Part shown: piece by piece, positions 26,233 through 35,328 of the stretch | Layout: each line of letters begins with the position of its first letter | How positions within the stretch are numbered: the first letter of the stretch is position 1 | Origin: Micromonospora sp. MH99 | GTDB taxonomy: Bacteria; Actinomycetota; Actinomycetes; Mycobacteriales; Micromonosporaceae | Reading direction: 5' to 3' | Length of the DNA: 64,000 nt | NCBI RefSeq assembly: GCF_021442385.1 | Contig: NZ_MUZA01000002.1 | Coordinates: forward strand, 62,001-126,000 | Program-made: the position numbers and the translations under genes | Notes under the pieces: model-generated | Database searches by the model: none | Told to the model about the DNA's origin: nothing | The model's input: only the letters and a program-made list of their open reading frames with translations

Positions 26233-26421
26233 ATGCCGATTCAGCCGAACGACCGCTTCCACCAGGACCCCACGCGACTCTGGCGGGCAGCGGAGGTCGC
26301 CGGACCCCTTCCGGCCCAACCGCGCTACCGGGTGACCCGCACGACGGGCACCCTGTCCTGGGCCAAGCTGAACAGACTGCCGGCCGGCAGCTCCAGCCGG
26401 CACGGCCTCAACACGCGCTGA
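26233..26421 (+). CDS. Small hypothetical protein (62 aa)
   Basis: The frame starts MPIQPNDRFHQDPTRLWRAA; in-frame starts at 26203 and 26227 are possible. About nine in ten codons end in G or C, as in the real genes here, which argues that it is coded. The product is basic and proline-rich, without membrane span or cysteine. No family is recognised. It lies between two other small or uncharacterised genes. Confidence 0.55.
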   Translation: MPIQPNDRFHQDPTRLWRAAEVAGPLPAQPRYRVTRTTGTLSWAKLNRLPAGSSSRHGLNTR

Positions 26422-26573
26422 CCCGCCGCAACGGCCCGGCCAGCACCGAAGGCGGCGTCTGACGCTGGTTGGGGACGACACACCGCAGGAGGACCAGCGC
26501 CGGCATTCGCACACCTGTCGGGTAATTTCTTCCAGGTCCGGCACCCCGGCCTACGACAGGAGAAGCTCCGCGC

Positions 26574-27092
26574 ATGGGCAAGAAGACGATCCACGTCTCC
26601 GACTTCACCGGCACCGTTCTGCAGCAGGACGACGAGGTGGTTCGTGTCGTCGTCCTGGAGCACCCGGACCTGGTCGCCGGGCCCGTGCAGCTCGACGCCA
26701 CCCCGGGCGAGGTGGAGAGCATCGACGACGCCGCGCTGGATGTGGCGGTGGTGGAGATCCACGACCGGCACGGCGGCGGCGAGCCACGACGGGTGGTCCT
26801 GACCGCCAGCGAGTTCGACGCGATGGCCACCGACGTCCCGATGGCGCAGTTGCTGAAGACTGCCGAGCGGGTCCGCCCGCCCAAGGCCCGCAAGAGCACC
26901 GAGAAAATCGACTACGGCACGCTGGAGCACGCCGGCAAGCCGCACCGGGGCCGGGTCACCGAGGAGGAGGCCCGACTGGTCCGCGAGCAGCTCGACGAGG
27001 TCAACAAGCGGCTCGCCGACGCGGGCGTACGCCAGATCGACCCGGCCGATCCGGAGCACGCCCTGCGCTACGGCTTCCCCGAGGTGTCCTGA
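26574..27092 (+). CDS. Hypothetical protein (172 aa)
   Basis: Starts MGKKTIHVSDFTGTVLQQDD with GACAGGAG upstream. The N-terminal 100 residues look like a beta-rich domain, the linker PPKARKSTEK is basic, and the end (RGRVTEEEARLVREQLDEVN) is a charged helix. It is cytoplasmic. I do not recognise the family. It converges with the Clp-N/HTH gene, whose stop is ten bases away. Confidence 0.75.
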   Translation: MGKKTIHVSDFTGTVLQQDDEVVRVVVLEHPDLVAGPVQLDATPGEVESIDDAALDVAVVEIHDRHGGGEPRRVVLTASEFDAMATDVPMAQLLKTAERVRPPKARKSTEKIDYGTLEHAGKPHRGRVTEEEARLVREQLDEVNKRLADAGVRQIDPADPEHALRYGFPEVS

Positions 27093-27102
27093 TCCCGGGT
27101 AC

Positions 27103-27834
27103 TCACTTCTTTCCGACGGCGGCGGCGAGGGCGGCGGACAGGTCGCCCTCGACCGCCGCCTTGTCCAGGCCCAGGTTGGTGAGCACGCCAGCGCCGTCCT
27201 CCTGCTCCAGCAGGGCGAGCAGGATGTGCTCGGTGCCGATGTAGTTGTGCCCGAGGCGCAGCGCCTCCCGGAAGGTCAGCTCCAACGCCTTCTTGCCGCG
27301 CGCGTCGTACGGGATGAGCTCCGGAACCTGCTCCGCGCGCGGTGGGAGGACGGCACCGACCGCCTCCCGCACCGCCTCGGGGGTGGCGCCCCGACCGGCC
27401 ATCACCCTGGCGGCAAGGCCCTCCGGCTCGGCCAGCAGGCCCAGCACCAGGTGCTCGGGGCCGATCTCGGCGTTACCGCTGGCACGGGCCTCCTCCTGCG
27501 AGGCCACCACCACGTTGCGGGCCCGGGGGGTGAACCGGGCGAAGCCGGCGTTGGGGTCGAGCGCCGCGGCCTCGGTGGAGCCCTTCGCCACGAAGCGCTT
27601 CTGCGCGGCCTGCTTGCTGACCCCCATGCTGCGGCCGATGTCGGTCCACGAGGCGCCCGAGCGCCGGGCCTGATCGACGAAGTGCCCGATCAGGTGGTCG
27701 GCGACCTCGCCGAGGTGGTCGGCGGCGATCACCGCGTCGGTGAGCTGGTCGAGCGCGTCGGTGTGCGCCTTCTTGATCGCCTGGATCAGATCGTCGAGCT
27801 TGACTTGGTCGTTCATCTGGAAAGGTTCGGTCAT
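27103..27834 (-). CDS. Clp N-terminal domain protein with helix-turn-helix
   Basis: 243 residues. The N-terminal third is helical and contains SWTDIGRSMGVSKQAAQKRF (about 62-81), a sigma-region-4-like helix-turn-helix. The remainder is a double Clp N-domain (two repeats, LGLLAEPEGLAARVM and LLALLEQEDGAGVL), the adaptor and substrate-binding part of ClpA/C, but no AAA+ ATPase is present. So it is a DNA-binding protein with a Clp-type sensing module, not a chaperone. The ATG is probably the transcription start (see promoter at 27841-27869). Confidence 0.88.
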   Translation of the reverse strand: MTEPFQMNDQVKLDDLIQAIKKAHTDALDQLTDAVIAADHLGEVADHLIGHFVDQARRSGASWTDIGRSMGVSKQAAQKRFVAKGSTEAAALDPNAGFARFTPRARNVVVASQEEARASGNAEIGPEHLVLGLLAEPEGLAARVMAGRGATPEAVREAVGAVLPPRAEQVPELIPYDARGKKALELTFREALRLGHNYIGTEHILLALLEQEDGAGVLTNLGLDKAAVEGDLSAALAAAVGKK

Positions 27835-27835
27835 G

Positions 27836-27882
27836 CGTCAACCATAGGTTGACGATCTCGCATCGTCAACCACGAGTTGACG
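27836..27882. promoter_or_regulatory. Cluster of four alternating half-sites at the Clp-N/HTH promoter
   Basis: CGTCAACC (27836-27843), GGTTGACG (27847-27854), CGTCAACC (27864-27871) and GTTGACG (27876-27882) alternate in orientation, making three overlapping inverted repeats with spacers of 3, 9 and 4 bases. They cover both promoter elements of the gene whose product carries an HTH, the expected layout for self-repression. Confidence 0.7.
27841..27869 (-). promoter_or_regulatory. Sigma-70-type promoter of the Clp-N/HTH gene, apparently leaderless
   Basis: On the minus strand TTGACG (27864-27869) and TATGGT (27841-27846) are separated by exactly 17 bases. The ATG begins six bases after the -10 box, so transcription would start at or next to the start codon, and no ribosome site is present. 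Confidence 0.7.
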
Positions 27883-27893
27883 CACTTTCCTGC

Positions 27894-28898
27894 TCACTCG
27901 ACGAACTCCGGCAGGCGCTGGGCGACGGACGCCGGGGCGGGCATCCGCGCGATCTCCTCGGCGACGTCACGGACCGCCGCACGCTGCGCGGCGTGTGGCG
28001 CGAGCAGACGCCGGGTCTGCTCGGCGACCGCCTCCGCATCCACCTCACCGGGCAGGAGCCGCAGGGCGACACCGGCGGCGCTGAGCGCCTCGGCATCGGC
28101 GAACTGGGTGGCGCCCTGCGGAATGAGCACCTGCGGCACGCCTGCCGCGAGCGCGCCGAGGGTGGTGCCACTGCCGCCGTGGTGCACCACCACGTCCACG
28201 AGCGGCAGCAGCTCCGCCTGCGGCACCCAGCGGTGCACGGTGACCCGGTCGGGGATGTCGCCAAGCTCCTCCGGGGGCACGCGACCCGCGGCGACCACCA
28301 CCTGCGCATCCAGCGTCGCCAGACCGGCGATGGCCGTCCGGAGCAGCTCCGGCGTGCCGAACGCGGTGCCGAGGGACAGGTAGATCAGAGGCCGGGATGT
28401 CCGGTGTCGCACCGCCGGGGGCAGCGGGGCCGGCGTCGAGAAGGCGACCGGCCGCAGCTCGATCCGACGCTCGGTGGCGAGGAACGTCTCGTCCTGCAGG
28501 GAGGGCGGCCAGATGTCGAGATGCGGGCGGCCGGCGACCTCGGCGTTCGCGGTGGGCAGTTCGAGGCCGATGCCGTCGGGAAACAGACGACCGAACCCGT
28601 GCCACAGGCCCGGGATGCCGGCCCGATGAGCGGCGACGGCGGCTCCCGGCATACCCCACTCGTGCACCACCAGGTCGGGTCGAAGACGCTCCAGCTCCGG
28701 TTCCAGATCCTCGGCGTACGCCTCGTAGAAGACGTCGCCGGGGCGGAACGGCCGTAGGCCGTTCGCGGCGAGCGGCGCGTGCACCGCCTCGCCAACGGCG
28801 AAGTGCACGTCATGACCGGCCTCGCGGGCGGCGATGGCCAACGGGATCAACGGATAGGTGTGACCGACGGAGGCAAGACTGGCGAACAGCACGCGCAT
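27894..28898 (-). CDS. UDP-glycosyltransferase-like protein (GT1 family)
   Basis: 334 residues from the ATG at 28898. The N-terminus MRVLFASLASVGHTYPLIPL and the C-terminal donor-binding motif VVHHGGSGTTLGALAAGVPQ, then LIPQGATQFADAEAL, are those of NDP-sugar-dependent glycosyltransferases that modify small molecules such as macrolides. About 50 residues shorter than typical antibiotic glycosyltransferases. No biosynthetic cluster surrounds it, so it may inactivate a toxic compound or decorate a metabolite made elsewhere. Confidence 0.85.
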   Translation of the reverse strand: MRVLFASLASVGHTYPLIPLAIAAREAGHDVHFAVGEAVHAPLAANGLRPFRPGDVFYEAYAEDLEPELERLRPDLVVHEWGMPGAAVAAHRAGIPGLWHGFGRLFPDGIGLELPTANAEVAGRPHLDIWPPSLQDETFLATERRIELRPVAFSTPAPLPPAVRHRTSRPLIYLSLGTAFGTPELLRTAIAGLATLDAQVVVAAGRVPPEELGDIPDRVTVHRWVPQAELLPLVDVVVHHGGSGTTLGALAAGVPQVLIPQGATQFADAEALSAAGVALRLLPGEVDAEAVAEQTRRLLAPHAAQRAAVRDVAEEIARMPAPASVAQRLPEFVE

Positions 28899-28990
28899 GG
28901 CGTCGCACGCTACCCGCCACACCGTCGGCCCGGCCCGTCACGCCGGCCCGTATACGGTGAGCCCGGCTGCACAGCAAAGGAGGGGCGGTC

Positions 28991-29830
28991 ATGCGTCTGC
29001 ACGTGGGATGCGCGATGTGGACCCACCGGTCGTGGCCGGGTCACTCGCTGCCGTCCGGAGAGCGCCTGCGGCACTACGCGAGCTGGTGCGACGCCGTCGA
29101 GGGAAACACGACGTTCTACGCGACGCCGGCTCGGGACACCGTGACGTCCTGGGCGGCGCAGACCGATCCCCGCTTCCGGTTCGTCCTCAAACTCCCCAAG
29201 GTCGTCACGCACGAACGCCGGCTCACCGACGTCGGCGACCCGCTGCGCGCCTTTCTGGACGCGATCGAGCCCCTCGGTCCCCGCGCCCACGCGCTCTGGA
29301 TCCAGTTGCCGGGGTCGTTCTCGCCCGCCGACGTGCCCGCCCTCGACCGGTTCCTCGGCCAGCTCCCGCGCTCCCACCGGTACGCCGTGGAGGTGCGCCA
29401 CCCGGCGTTCTTCACCGACCCGCACGCGATCCGGCGGCTCGAGGAGACCCTCACCGCCGCCTCGGCCGAATGGATCCCCTTCGACACCACCGCGTTCTTC
29501 GCCAGTCCGCCGACCAGCGACGCGGAACGCGACGCCTGGACCAAGAAGCCACGGGTGCCGCTGCGGTCGGTCGCGCTGACCGACCGCCCGATCGTCCGTT
29601 ACCTGGGCCGCGACGACAGCGCCCGGACGGTGCAGGGATGGCAGCGCTGGGTCGAGGTCGCCGCCGACTGGCTGCGCGAGGGTCGCTCCCCCACCGTGTT
29701 CATCCACACGCCGGACAACGCCGACGCGCCGGCACTCGCCCGCCGCTTCCACGACGAGGTACGGGCGCGCGTGCCGGGGCTCGACGCACTGCCCGAACCG
29801 ATACCTGTCGAACCACTCACCCTCTTCTGA
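28991..29830 (+). CDS. DUF72 domain-containing protein
   Basis: 279 residues of the DUF72 TIM-barrel-like family: LHVGCAMWTHRSWPG at the start, EGNTTFYATP and RFRFVLKLPKVVTHERRL further in. The function of the family is not established. It has GGAGGGGCGGTC ahead of the ATG. It is divergent from the glycosyltransferase gene and convergent with the GH15 gene (15 bases between the stops). Confidence 0.87.
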   Translation: MRLHVGCAMWTHRSWPGHSLPSGERLRHYASWCDAVEGNTTFYATPARDTVTSWAAQTDPRFRFVLKLPKVVTHERRLTDVGDPLRAFLDAIEPLGPRAHALWIQLPGSFSPADVPALDRFLGQLPRSHRYAVEVRHPAFFTDPHAIRRLEETLTAASAEWIPFDTTAFFASPPTSDAERDAWTKKPRVPLRSVALTDRPIVRYLGRDDSARTVQGWQRWVEVAADWLREGRSPTVFIHTPDNADAPALARRFHDEVRARVPGLDALPEPIPVEPLTLF

Positions 29831-29845
29831 CGCGTACGCCCGCGG

Positions 29846-31678
29846 TCACGCCTCCCGGTCGAGCAGGGCGTCGAGGTGATGGGCCGTGCTGATCAGCGAG
29901 AGGTGACTGAACGCCTGCGGGAAGTTGCCGATCTGTTCACCGGTGGGCGCGATCTCCTCCGAGTAGAGCCCCAGCGGCGTGCTGTACGTCAGCATCTTCT
30001 CGAACGTCAGCCGGGCGTCGTCGAGCCGACCGGACTGGGCGAGGGCCTGGACGTACCAGAAGGTGCACATGCTGAAGGTGCCCTCGGAGCCGGCGAGCCC
30101 GTCGGGCGAGGCCTTCGGGTCGTAGCGGTAGACGAGGCTGTCCGAGACCAGCTCGTTGTCGATCGCCCGCAACGTCGACAGCCACATCGGATCGTTCGGC
30201 GCGATGAAGCCCACCCCGGGCATCGCGAGCAGCGAGGCGTCGGTGATGTCGGTGCGGTAGTGCTGCACGAAGGCCTGTCGTTCCGGATGGAATCCCCGAG
30301 CGACGACCTGCTCGTAGACGGCGTTGCGTTCGTCCGCCCAGCGGGTGATGCTCGCGGGACGCCCACGTGCGTGGGCGATGCGGATCGCGCGGTCGAACGC
30401 GAGCCAGCACATCATCCGCCCGTAGGTGAAGTCCTGCCGCCCGGAGCGGGTCTCCCAGATGCCGTCCTCGGGCTGGTTCCAGTTGTCGCAGAGCCAGTCC
30501 AGCAGGCCGGCCGTCTTGCGCCACCCGTCGTACGACGTCATCAGCCCGCTCTGGTCGGCGAGATGCAGCGAGTTGAGCGCCTCGCCGTAGATGTCCAGTT
30601 GCACCTGGCCCGCCGCGCCGTTGCCGATCCGTACCGGCGCCGAGCGGCGGTACCCCTCCAGGTGGCCCAACACCTCCTCGGACAGGTCCGGCGAGCCGTC
30701 GACGCGGTACATGATCTGCAGAGGCGAGTCGCCGTCGTGGGCGTCCCGGATGCGCGCTTCGAGCCAGGACAGGTACGTCTGGGCCTCCTCGGTGAAACCG
30801 ATGCTGAGCAGCGCGTGCACCGAGAACGAGGCGTCGCGGATCCAGGTGTAGCGGTAGTCCCAGTTCCGTGGCCCGCCGATCTGCTCCGGCAACCCCGCCG
30901 TCGGGGCGGCGACCAGGGCGCCCGTCGGGGCGTACGTCATGAGCTTGAGCGTCATCGCCGACCTGTCGACCATCTCCCGCCAGCGACCGGTGTAGGACGA
31001 ACGGGCGACCCACCGACGCCAGTAGTCCCTGGTCTCGGCGAGCAGTTCGCACGCCTCGGCGGTGCTGACGGCCCGGGGTGCGTGTGGGCAGGCCGTCTCC
31101 AGGACGACGCCACCGATGTCGCCCGCGTGCAGCACGTTGGAAAAGCAGACGCCCTCGGCGTCGCGCTGGATCGTCCGCCTGTCGACGAGGCCCTCCGCGT
31201 TCATGAAGGGGGTCATGGTGAGAGAGAGGGTCGAGCTGCGGAAGACGTCGCCCTCCGGGTGGACCTCCAGCTCGTACGGATCTCGCGCGTAGTTGAACCG
31301 CGGCCGGCAGTCGAAGCGGAAGCGCATGGTCCCCCGGACCATCCGCACCAGCCGGATCAACCGGTGCCGGTCGGTGGCCTGCTCGCCCGTGACGGGCATG
31401 AAGTCCAACAGCTCCCCGACCCCGTCGGCGCTGTGGAAACGGGTGATCAGGATCGGTGTGCCGGGTAGGTAGAGCTGTTTGCTCGAATACTCGACACCGT
31501 CGGGGGACAGCTGGAAATGGCCACCTTTTCGACGGTCCAGCAGGGCGGCGAAGATGCTCGGCGAGTCGAAGCGCGGCGCGCAGAACCAGTCGATCGTGCC
31601 GTCCTTGCTGATCAGCGCGGCGGTCTGCAGGTCACCGATCAGGCCGTGCTCCTCCACACCCGGGTACGTCGTCTCCAC
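29846..31678 (-). CDS. Glycoside hydrolase family 15 protein (glucoamylase/trehalase-like)
   Basis: 610 residues. The N-terminal beta-sandwich starts HGLIGDLQTAALISKDGTID, and the (alpha/alpha)6 barrel includes NWDYRYTWIRDASFSVHALL. The two catalytic glutamates are likely in QLDIYGEALNSLHLAD and IAPTGEQIGNFPQAFSHLSL. There is no signal peptide, so the enzyme is cytoplasmic and would release glucose from trehalose or short alpha-glucans. In actinobacteria, proteins of this layout are often trehalases. All key motifs are intact. Confidence 0.88.
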   Translation of the reverse strand: METTYPGVEEHGLIGDLQTAALISKDGTIDWFCAPRFDSPSIFAALLDRRKGGHFQLSPDGVEYSSKQLYLPGTPILITRFHSADGVGELLDFMPVTGEQATDRHRLIRLVRMVRGTMRFRFDCRPRFNYARDPYELEVHPEGDVFRSSTLSLTMTPFMNAEGLVDRRTIQRDAEGVCFSNVLHAGDIGGVVLETACPHAPRAVSTAEACELLAETRDYWRRWVARSSYTGRWREMVDRSAMTLKLMTYAPTGALVAAPTAGLPEQIGGPRNWDYRYTWIRDASFSVHALLSIGFTEEAQTYLSWLEARIRDAHDGDSPLQIMYRVDGSPDLSEEVLGHLEGYRRSAPVRIGNGAAGQVQLDIYGEALNSLHLADQSGLMTSYDGWRKTAGLLDWLCDNWNQPEDGIWETRSGRQDFTYGRMMCWLAFDRAIRIAHARGRPASITRWADERNAVYEQVVARGFHPERQAFVQHYRTDITDASLLAMPGVGFIAPNDPMWLSTLRAIDNELVSDSLVYRYDPKASPDGLAGSEGTFSMCTFWYVQALAQSGRLDDARLTFEKMLTYSTPLGLYSEEIAPTGEQIGNFPQAFSHLSLISTAHHLDALLDREA

Positions 31679-31825
31679 GTTGGCTCCCGCCGTTCGTCGG
31701 ACTGACGGCGGCGACTACCCGGCATACCGCGCGCTACACGGCTGGCCGTCTCCGTGTCGGGAGACGAAGCTGTCGGTGCTCGCCGATAGCGTGACCACCG
31801 GACGACATCGACGAGAGGACACCAG

Positions 31826-32251
31826 GTGAGCCTGCGCGGATTCGCCACCCTGAACATCTGGGCGGACGACGTGGCGGCGGCCACTGACTGGTACGCCCGA
31901 TTCCTGGGCCAGGAGGCCTACTTCTCGCGGCCCGGTCCGGACGGGCGTCCCGCCTACACGGAGTTCCGCGTCGGCGACTACCAGGCGGAGCTGGGCATCA
32001 TCGACCGCAGGTACGCGCCAGCCGGCTCGGCGACCGGCCCCGGCGGCGCTGTCATGCACTGGCACGTGGACGACCTCGACGCCACCGTGGACCGACTCCT
32101 CGCGATGGGCGCCACGGAATACCAGCCGATCACGTCGCACGGGGACGCCGGGTTCGTCACCGCGGCGGTGGTGGACCCTTTCGGCAACGTGCTGGGCGTC
32201 ATGACCAACCCGCACTACCTCGACGTTCTCGCGTCCTTCAGGTCGGCCTGA
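31826..32251 (+). CDS. VOC family (glyoxalase-like) protein
   Basis: 141 residues from a GTG with GAGAGG upstream. The two beta-alpha-beta-beta-beta repeats of the VOC fold are visible: FATLNIWADDVAAATDWYAR and VMHWHVDDLDATVDRLLAMG, with VVDPFGNVLGVMTNPHY at the end. A metal-binding triad is not fully clear. It may be a dioxygenase, glyoxalase or antibiotic-binding protein; the substrate is unknown. Divergent from the GH15 gene. Confidence 0.85.
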   Translation: MSLRGFATLNIWADDVAAATDWYARFLGQEAYFSRPGPDGRPAYTEFRVGDYQAELGIIDRRYAPAGSATGPGGAVMHWHVDDLDATVDRLLAMGATEYQPITSHGDAGFVTAAVVDPFGNVLGVMTNPHYLDVLASFRSA

Positions 32252-32318
32252 CCTGAACGTGCCCGGCTTCCCCGTACGCCACCGCACAGCACTGATGGTC
32301 CCGATTGCGGGAAGAGCG

Positions 32319-32363
32319 ACGCGGGGGCACCCGCCGTCGGCCAGGACGGCAGGTGCCCCCGCG
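32319..32363. terminator. Two-part bidirectional hairpin
   Basis: The outer stem CGCGGGGGCACC (32320-32331) pairs with GGTGCCCCCGCG (32352-32363), and inside it GCCGTC pairs with GACGGC. It sits between the convergent VOC and M6 protease genes. There is no T-run. Confidence 0.7.
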
Positions 32364-32376
32364 ATCGGGGCGGAGA

Positions 32377-34602
32377 TCAGCTCAGCGAGCCGACCCCTCC
32401 GGGCTGTACGACGCCGTTGACGGTGAGCTGGTACGGCGCGTACTGCGTCACCTGCTCGGTCGGCTCGTCGTACGCCACCACGGCGACGACCTTGGGGAAC
32501 GCGTCCAGCACGGCCAACTGCACCTTGCCGATCGTGACCTCGGACTTGCCGTTGGACTCGAACTGCCAGGCGATCGAGTGCTTCTCGTCGATGCCGATGA
32601 GCCGCAGGTTCCAGTTCTTGACTTGGGTCGGCCGGATCTCGGTGGGTGAGTCGAACGGCGTCAGGCTGGCGCCGTCACTTAGCGTCTTCCCGCCGAGGGT
32701 GATGTCGTCGAGCAGCAGGCCGCCCTCGTTGACGCCGCCGTCGCTGACGTAGCGGAAGCCGAGCAGCACGGTCTTGCCGGCGTACGCCGACAGGTCGTAC
32801 GAGCGTGCCTCGAATCCGTCGGTCGTGCCGTTGAGCGCCGGCCCCAGCGGGCCCTCGACCGTGTGGTCGCCGGGGATCGCCGTGTACGTGGCGCCGCCGT
32901 CGGTCGAGACGGTCACGTAGCCGTAGTCGAAGCCGAGCTCCGCGCCGTACTTGGCGAGGAACCGCAGCGTCGGGTCCGCGGTCGGGACCTCGACGGAGGT
33001 GACCGCCGCCGAGTCGAGGCTGTTGGCGTTGCCGGAGAACAGCACGGCGTTGCCCGGACGGTCCGGGTCCGAAGTGGTGCTCGTCCACGCCAGTGGGAGC
33101 GCCGGCAGGGTCTTCGCGCCCTGGAACTTCACCGAACGCAGATCCCGACCGCTGAGCACCTTGCCCTTCGCGGCGCCGAGTTGCACGTAGTCGGCGCCGT
33201 TCGGCGCGACACCCGGCGTGCCGTTGGCCGCCGCGCTTGCGAGGTTGACGGTGGAGCGCAGGCTCGGCGTGGTGACCCGGCTCTTGGCGACGCCGAGGGT
33301 GATGCCCAGCTTCGACTCGCCGACGAGCTTGTCCAGCAGGGTCATCGACTGGAAGTCATGGACGACCTGGTAGACGTCGTGCACGCCGACGGTCTCCAGC
33401 TCGGCGTCGAGACTGGCGATGCCCTGCCGCTCGCCGTCGCGGTGCAGCCGGGACATGAAGGCCGCGCCGTAGCGGTCGTACAGGAACATCATCATCGAGT
33501 ACGCGCTGCCGTAGTCGGCGAGCACCGCGTTCGGGTCGGGACTCTCGTCCCACAGGGTCAGGGAGTTCTCCGGCCCGCCGCACTCGCGCGGGTTGGTGTT
33601 GTACGGCGTCTGGACGGTGCCGAAACCCTGGTAGCAGTAGAGGTGGCTGTCCGCTCCCCGGTCGAAGACGGTGGCCTTCGAGTTGCTGTAACCGGTCAGC
33701 GACATGGCGAAGTCGGAGAGACCCTCGTTGATCCAGTTACCCTCGAACGGGTCGGTGTAGTAGTGCGCGAGGTGCTGCCACTCGTGGGCGAACGTGCCCT
33801 CGTAGCTGTTCGGCCGCGCGCCACGACTGGTGCACAGGTCGTCGGTGGGCTCGTCCGGCGGGTTCGCCGTCATCCGGTGCAGCCAGTCGAACGCGTCGAC
33901 GGTCATCACGTTCCGGTCGAGCAGCTCGTTGAACTGCGCCGAGAAGAAGCCGGCGACGTAGGTCGGCGCGGCCGGGAACGTGTAGTAGTTGTCGTCGCGC
34001 ACGTTGTCCACGAGGGTGACGGTCTTGTCGCCCGCACCCGTGTAGACACCGCCGTTGCCGTCGGCGTCCGGCCCGATCTGGGCGTTCGTGCCGTCGCGGT
34101 CCGGCGGGGTGCTGAAGGCGTTCGTCTCTTTCGGGTACATGTTGTTGTCGAACTCGTCGACGAGGTGCTGCACCTGCGTGTCGGTGATCTGCGTCGAGGA
34201 CGGCACCTGGGCGCGGCAGTCGCCGGCCGGGAATGCCAGGTCGTTGGCGACCCAGACCTCGATGTGCTCACCGACGGCCCGCAGCGTGTACTCCTTGCGG
34301 TAGACGGTGCCCTCGACGTCGTCGAGGCCGAGCCACTGCCGGACCGTACCGACCGCCGGCGTCTCGACGGTCGCCTTCTGCGCCTGCCGGCGGGCCTGGG
34401 TGCGCGGCTGGTAGCGCGGCGGCGTCGCGATGGGCCGCCCGTCGAGCGTGAAGTCCTTGCGGGTGAGCTCACGCATGTCGCTCGGCTGGGCGGCCTTCGA
34501 CGCGGCGGGTTCCGCCACTGCCGGTGACGCCGCGACGACGACGGAGAGGGCCGGTAGGACGAGGACGGCGGCGAGCGTCCCGGCGATGCGGGTGCGTGCC
34601 AT
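32377..34602 (-). CDS. Secreted M6 family metalloprotease (immune inhibitor A-like)
   Basis: 741 residues with a Sec signal peptide (about 1-28, ending VAEPAAS). The zinc-protease motif HEWQH, followed by HYYTDPFEG and WINEGLSDFA, gives the two zinc histidines, the catalytic glutamate and the third ligand region. The C-terminal half is beta-rich (MAM or immune-inhibitor type domain, SYDLSAYAGKTVLLGFRYVS). It should degrade extracellular proteins after processing. First of several secreted hydrolases in this stretch. Confidence 0.88.
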   Translation of the reverse strand: MARTRIAGTLAAVLVLPALSVVVAASPAVAEPAASKAAQPSDMRELTRKDFTLDGRPIATPPRYQPRTQARRQAQKATVETPAVGTVRQWLGLDDVEGTVYRKEYTLRAVGEHIEVWVANDLAFPAGDCRAQVPSSTQITDTQVQHLVDEFDNNMYPKETNAFSTPPDRDGTNAQIGPDADGNGGVYTGAGDKTVTLVDNVRDDNYYTFPAAPTYVAGFFSAQFNELLDRNVMTVDAFDWLHRMTANPPDEPTDDLCTSRGARPNSYEGTFAHEWQHLAHYYTDPFEGNWINEGLSDFAMSLTGYSNSKATVFDRGADSHLYCYQGFGTVQTPYNTNPRECGGPENSLTLWDESPDPNAVLADYGSAYSMMMFLYDRYGAAFMSRLHRDGERQGIASLDAELETVGVHDVYQVVHDFQSMTLLDKLVGESKLGITLGVAKSRVTTPSLRSTVNLASAAANGTPGVAPNGADYVQLGAAKGKVLSGRDLRSVKFQGAKTLPALPLAWTSTTSDPDRPGNAVLFSGNANSLDSAAVTSVEVPTADPTLRFLAKYGAELGFDYGYVTVSTDGGATYTAIPGDHTVEGPLGPALNGTTDGFEARSYDLSAYAGKTVLLGFRYVSDGGVNEGGLLLDDITLGGKTLSDGASLTPFDSPTEIRPTQVKNWNLRLIGIDEKHSIAWQFESNGKSEVTIGKVQLAVLDAFPKVVAVVAYDEPTEQVTQYAPYQLTVNGVVQPGGVGSLS

Positions 34603-34832
34603 GGAACCTCCTTCAGGGGGTCTGACCCGGTGCCCGTGACTCGGCCGGGATGCCAGCCGCTCACGCTGATCATTTGACCGACGACACGGTAGCCCGAGGC
34701 AACCATGTCTCTCGACTGATCATGGGAGCGATCCATGTCACCCCGCCGACCTATTCCCTCGGCGTCGCCCGCGTGCTGACCCGAGGCGACGCGGACCATC
34801 CCGGTTGCCGCCTGCCGGCAGGGCTTACGGCC

Positions 34833-35219
34833 TCAGCCGTCGTGGCGTCCGCTCACGTCGCCGGGCAGCCACCGCAGCGCGGCGTCGACAGTGTCCTGCG
34901 GGGTGCTGTTGAAGGCGATCGCCGCGCCGGGAGCGTGCTGCCGGACAAGGTTGACCACCCTCTCGAAGAGCGGGAGCAACGGCTCGTGCTTGCGGATGCC
35001 GCCGCCGACCACCACACAGGCGAAGTCCCTGCGGGTCAGCGCCTCGACGATCGCGGTCTCAGGGTCGTCGTCCGGCGCCACCAGGCACATGTCGGCCTCG
35101 ACGCCGTGCTCCGCGAAACGGGCCTGACCGCGGGCTATCGCCGCGACCACCGGCTCCGGGTCCCAGCCCGGGATCCGTGCCGGATCAAGACCGATCACCA
35201 GTACGGGACCCAGCGCCAT
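34833..35219 (-). CDS. Hypothetical cytoplasmic protein (Rossmann-like)
   Basis: 128 residues from the ATG at 35219, which has AGGAG upstream. It looks like a small alpha/beta fold with the strands VLVIGLDPARIPGWDPE and CVVVGGGIRKHE. No catalytic motif is recognised. Base use matches the surroundings. It sits alone between two genes on the same strand. Confidence 0.75.
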   Translation of the reverse strand: MALGPVLVIGLDPARIPGWDPEPVVAAIARGQARFAEHGVEADMCLVAPDDDPETAIVEALTRRDFACVVVGGGIRKHEPLLPLFERVVNLVRQHAPGAAIAFNSTPQDTVDAALRWLPGDVSGRHDG

Positions 35220-35328
35220 ACGCACTCCTGTAGGACGGTCCACCCTCGCTCAGCACCGTCGATGCTGCCACAGGTGAGCACTCAACCTGCCGAATGGCGG
35301 GCGGCCACCGGTGGCCAACCGGGCTGCG

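Noticed and set aside
27894..28898. Antibiotic biosynthesis cluster suggested by a glycosyltransferase
   Set aside because: No polyketide, peptide or deoxysugar genes are nearby, so a lone tailoring or resistance enzyme is more likely.
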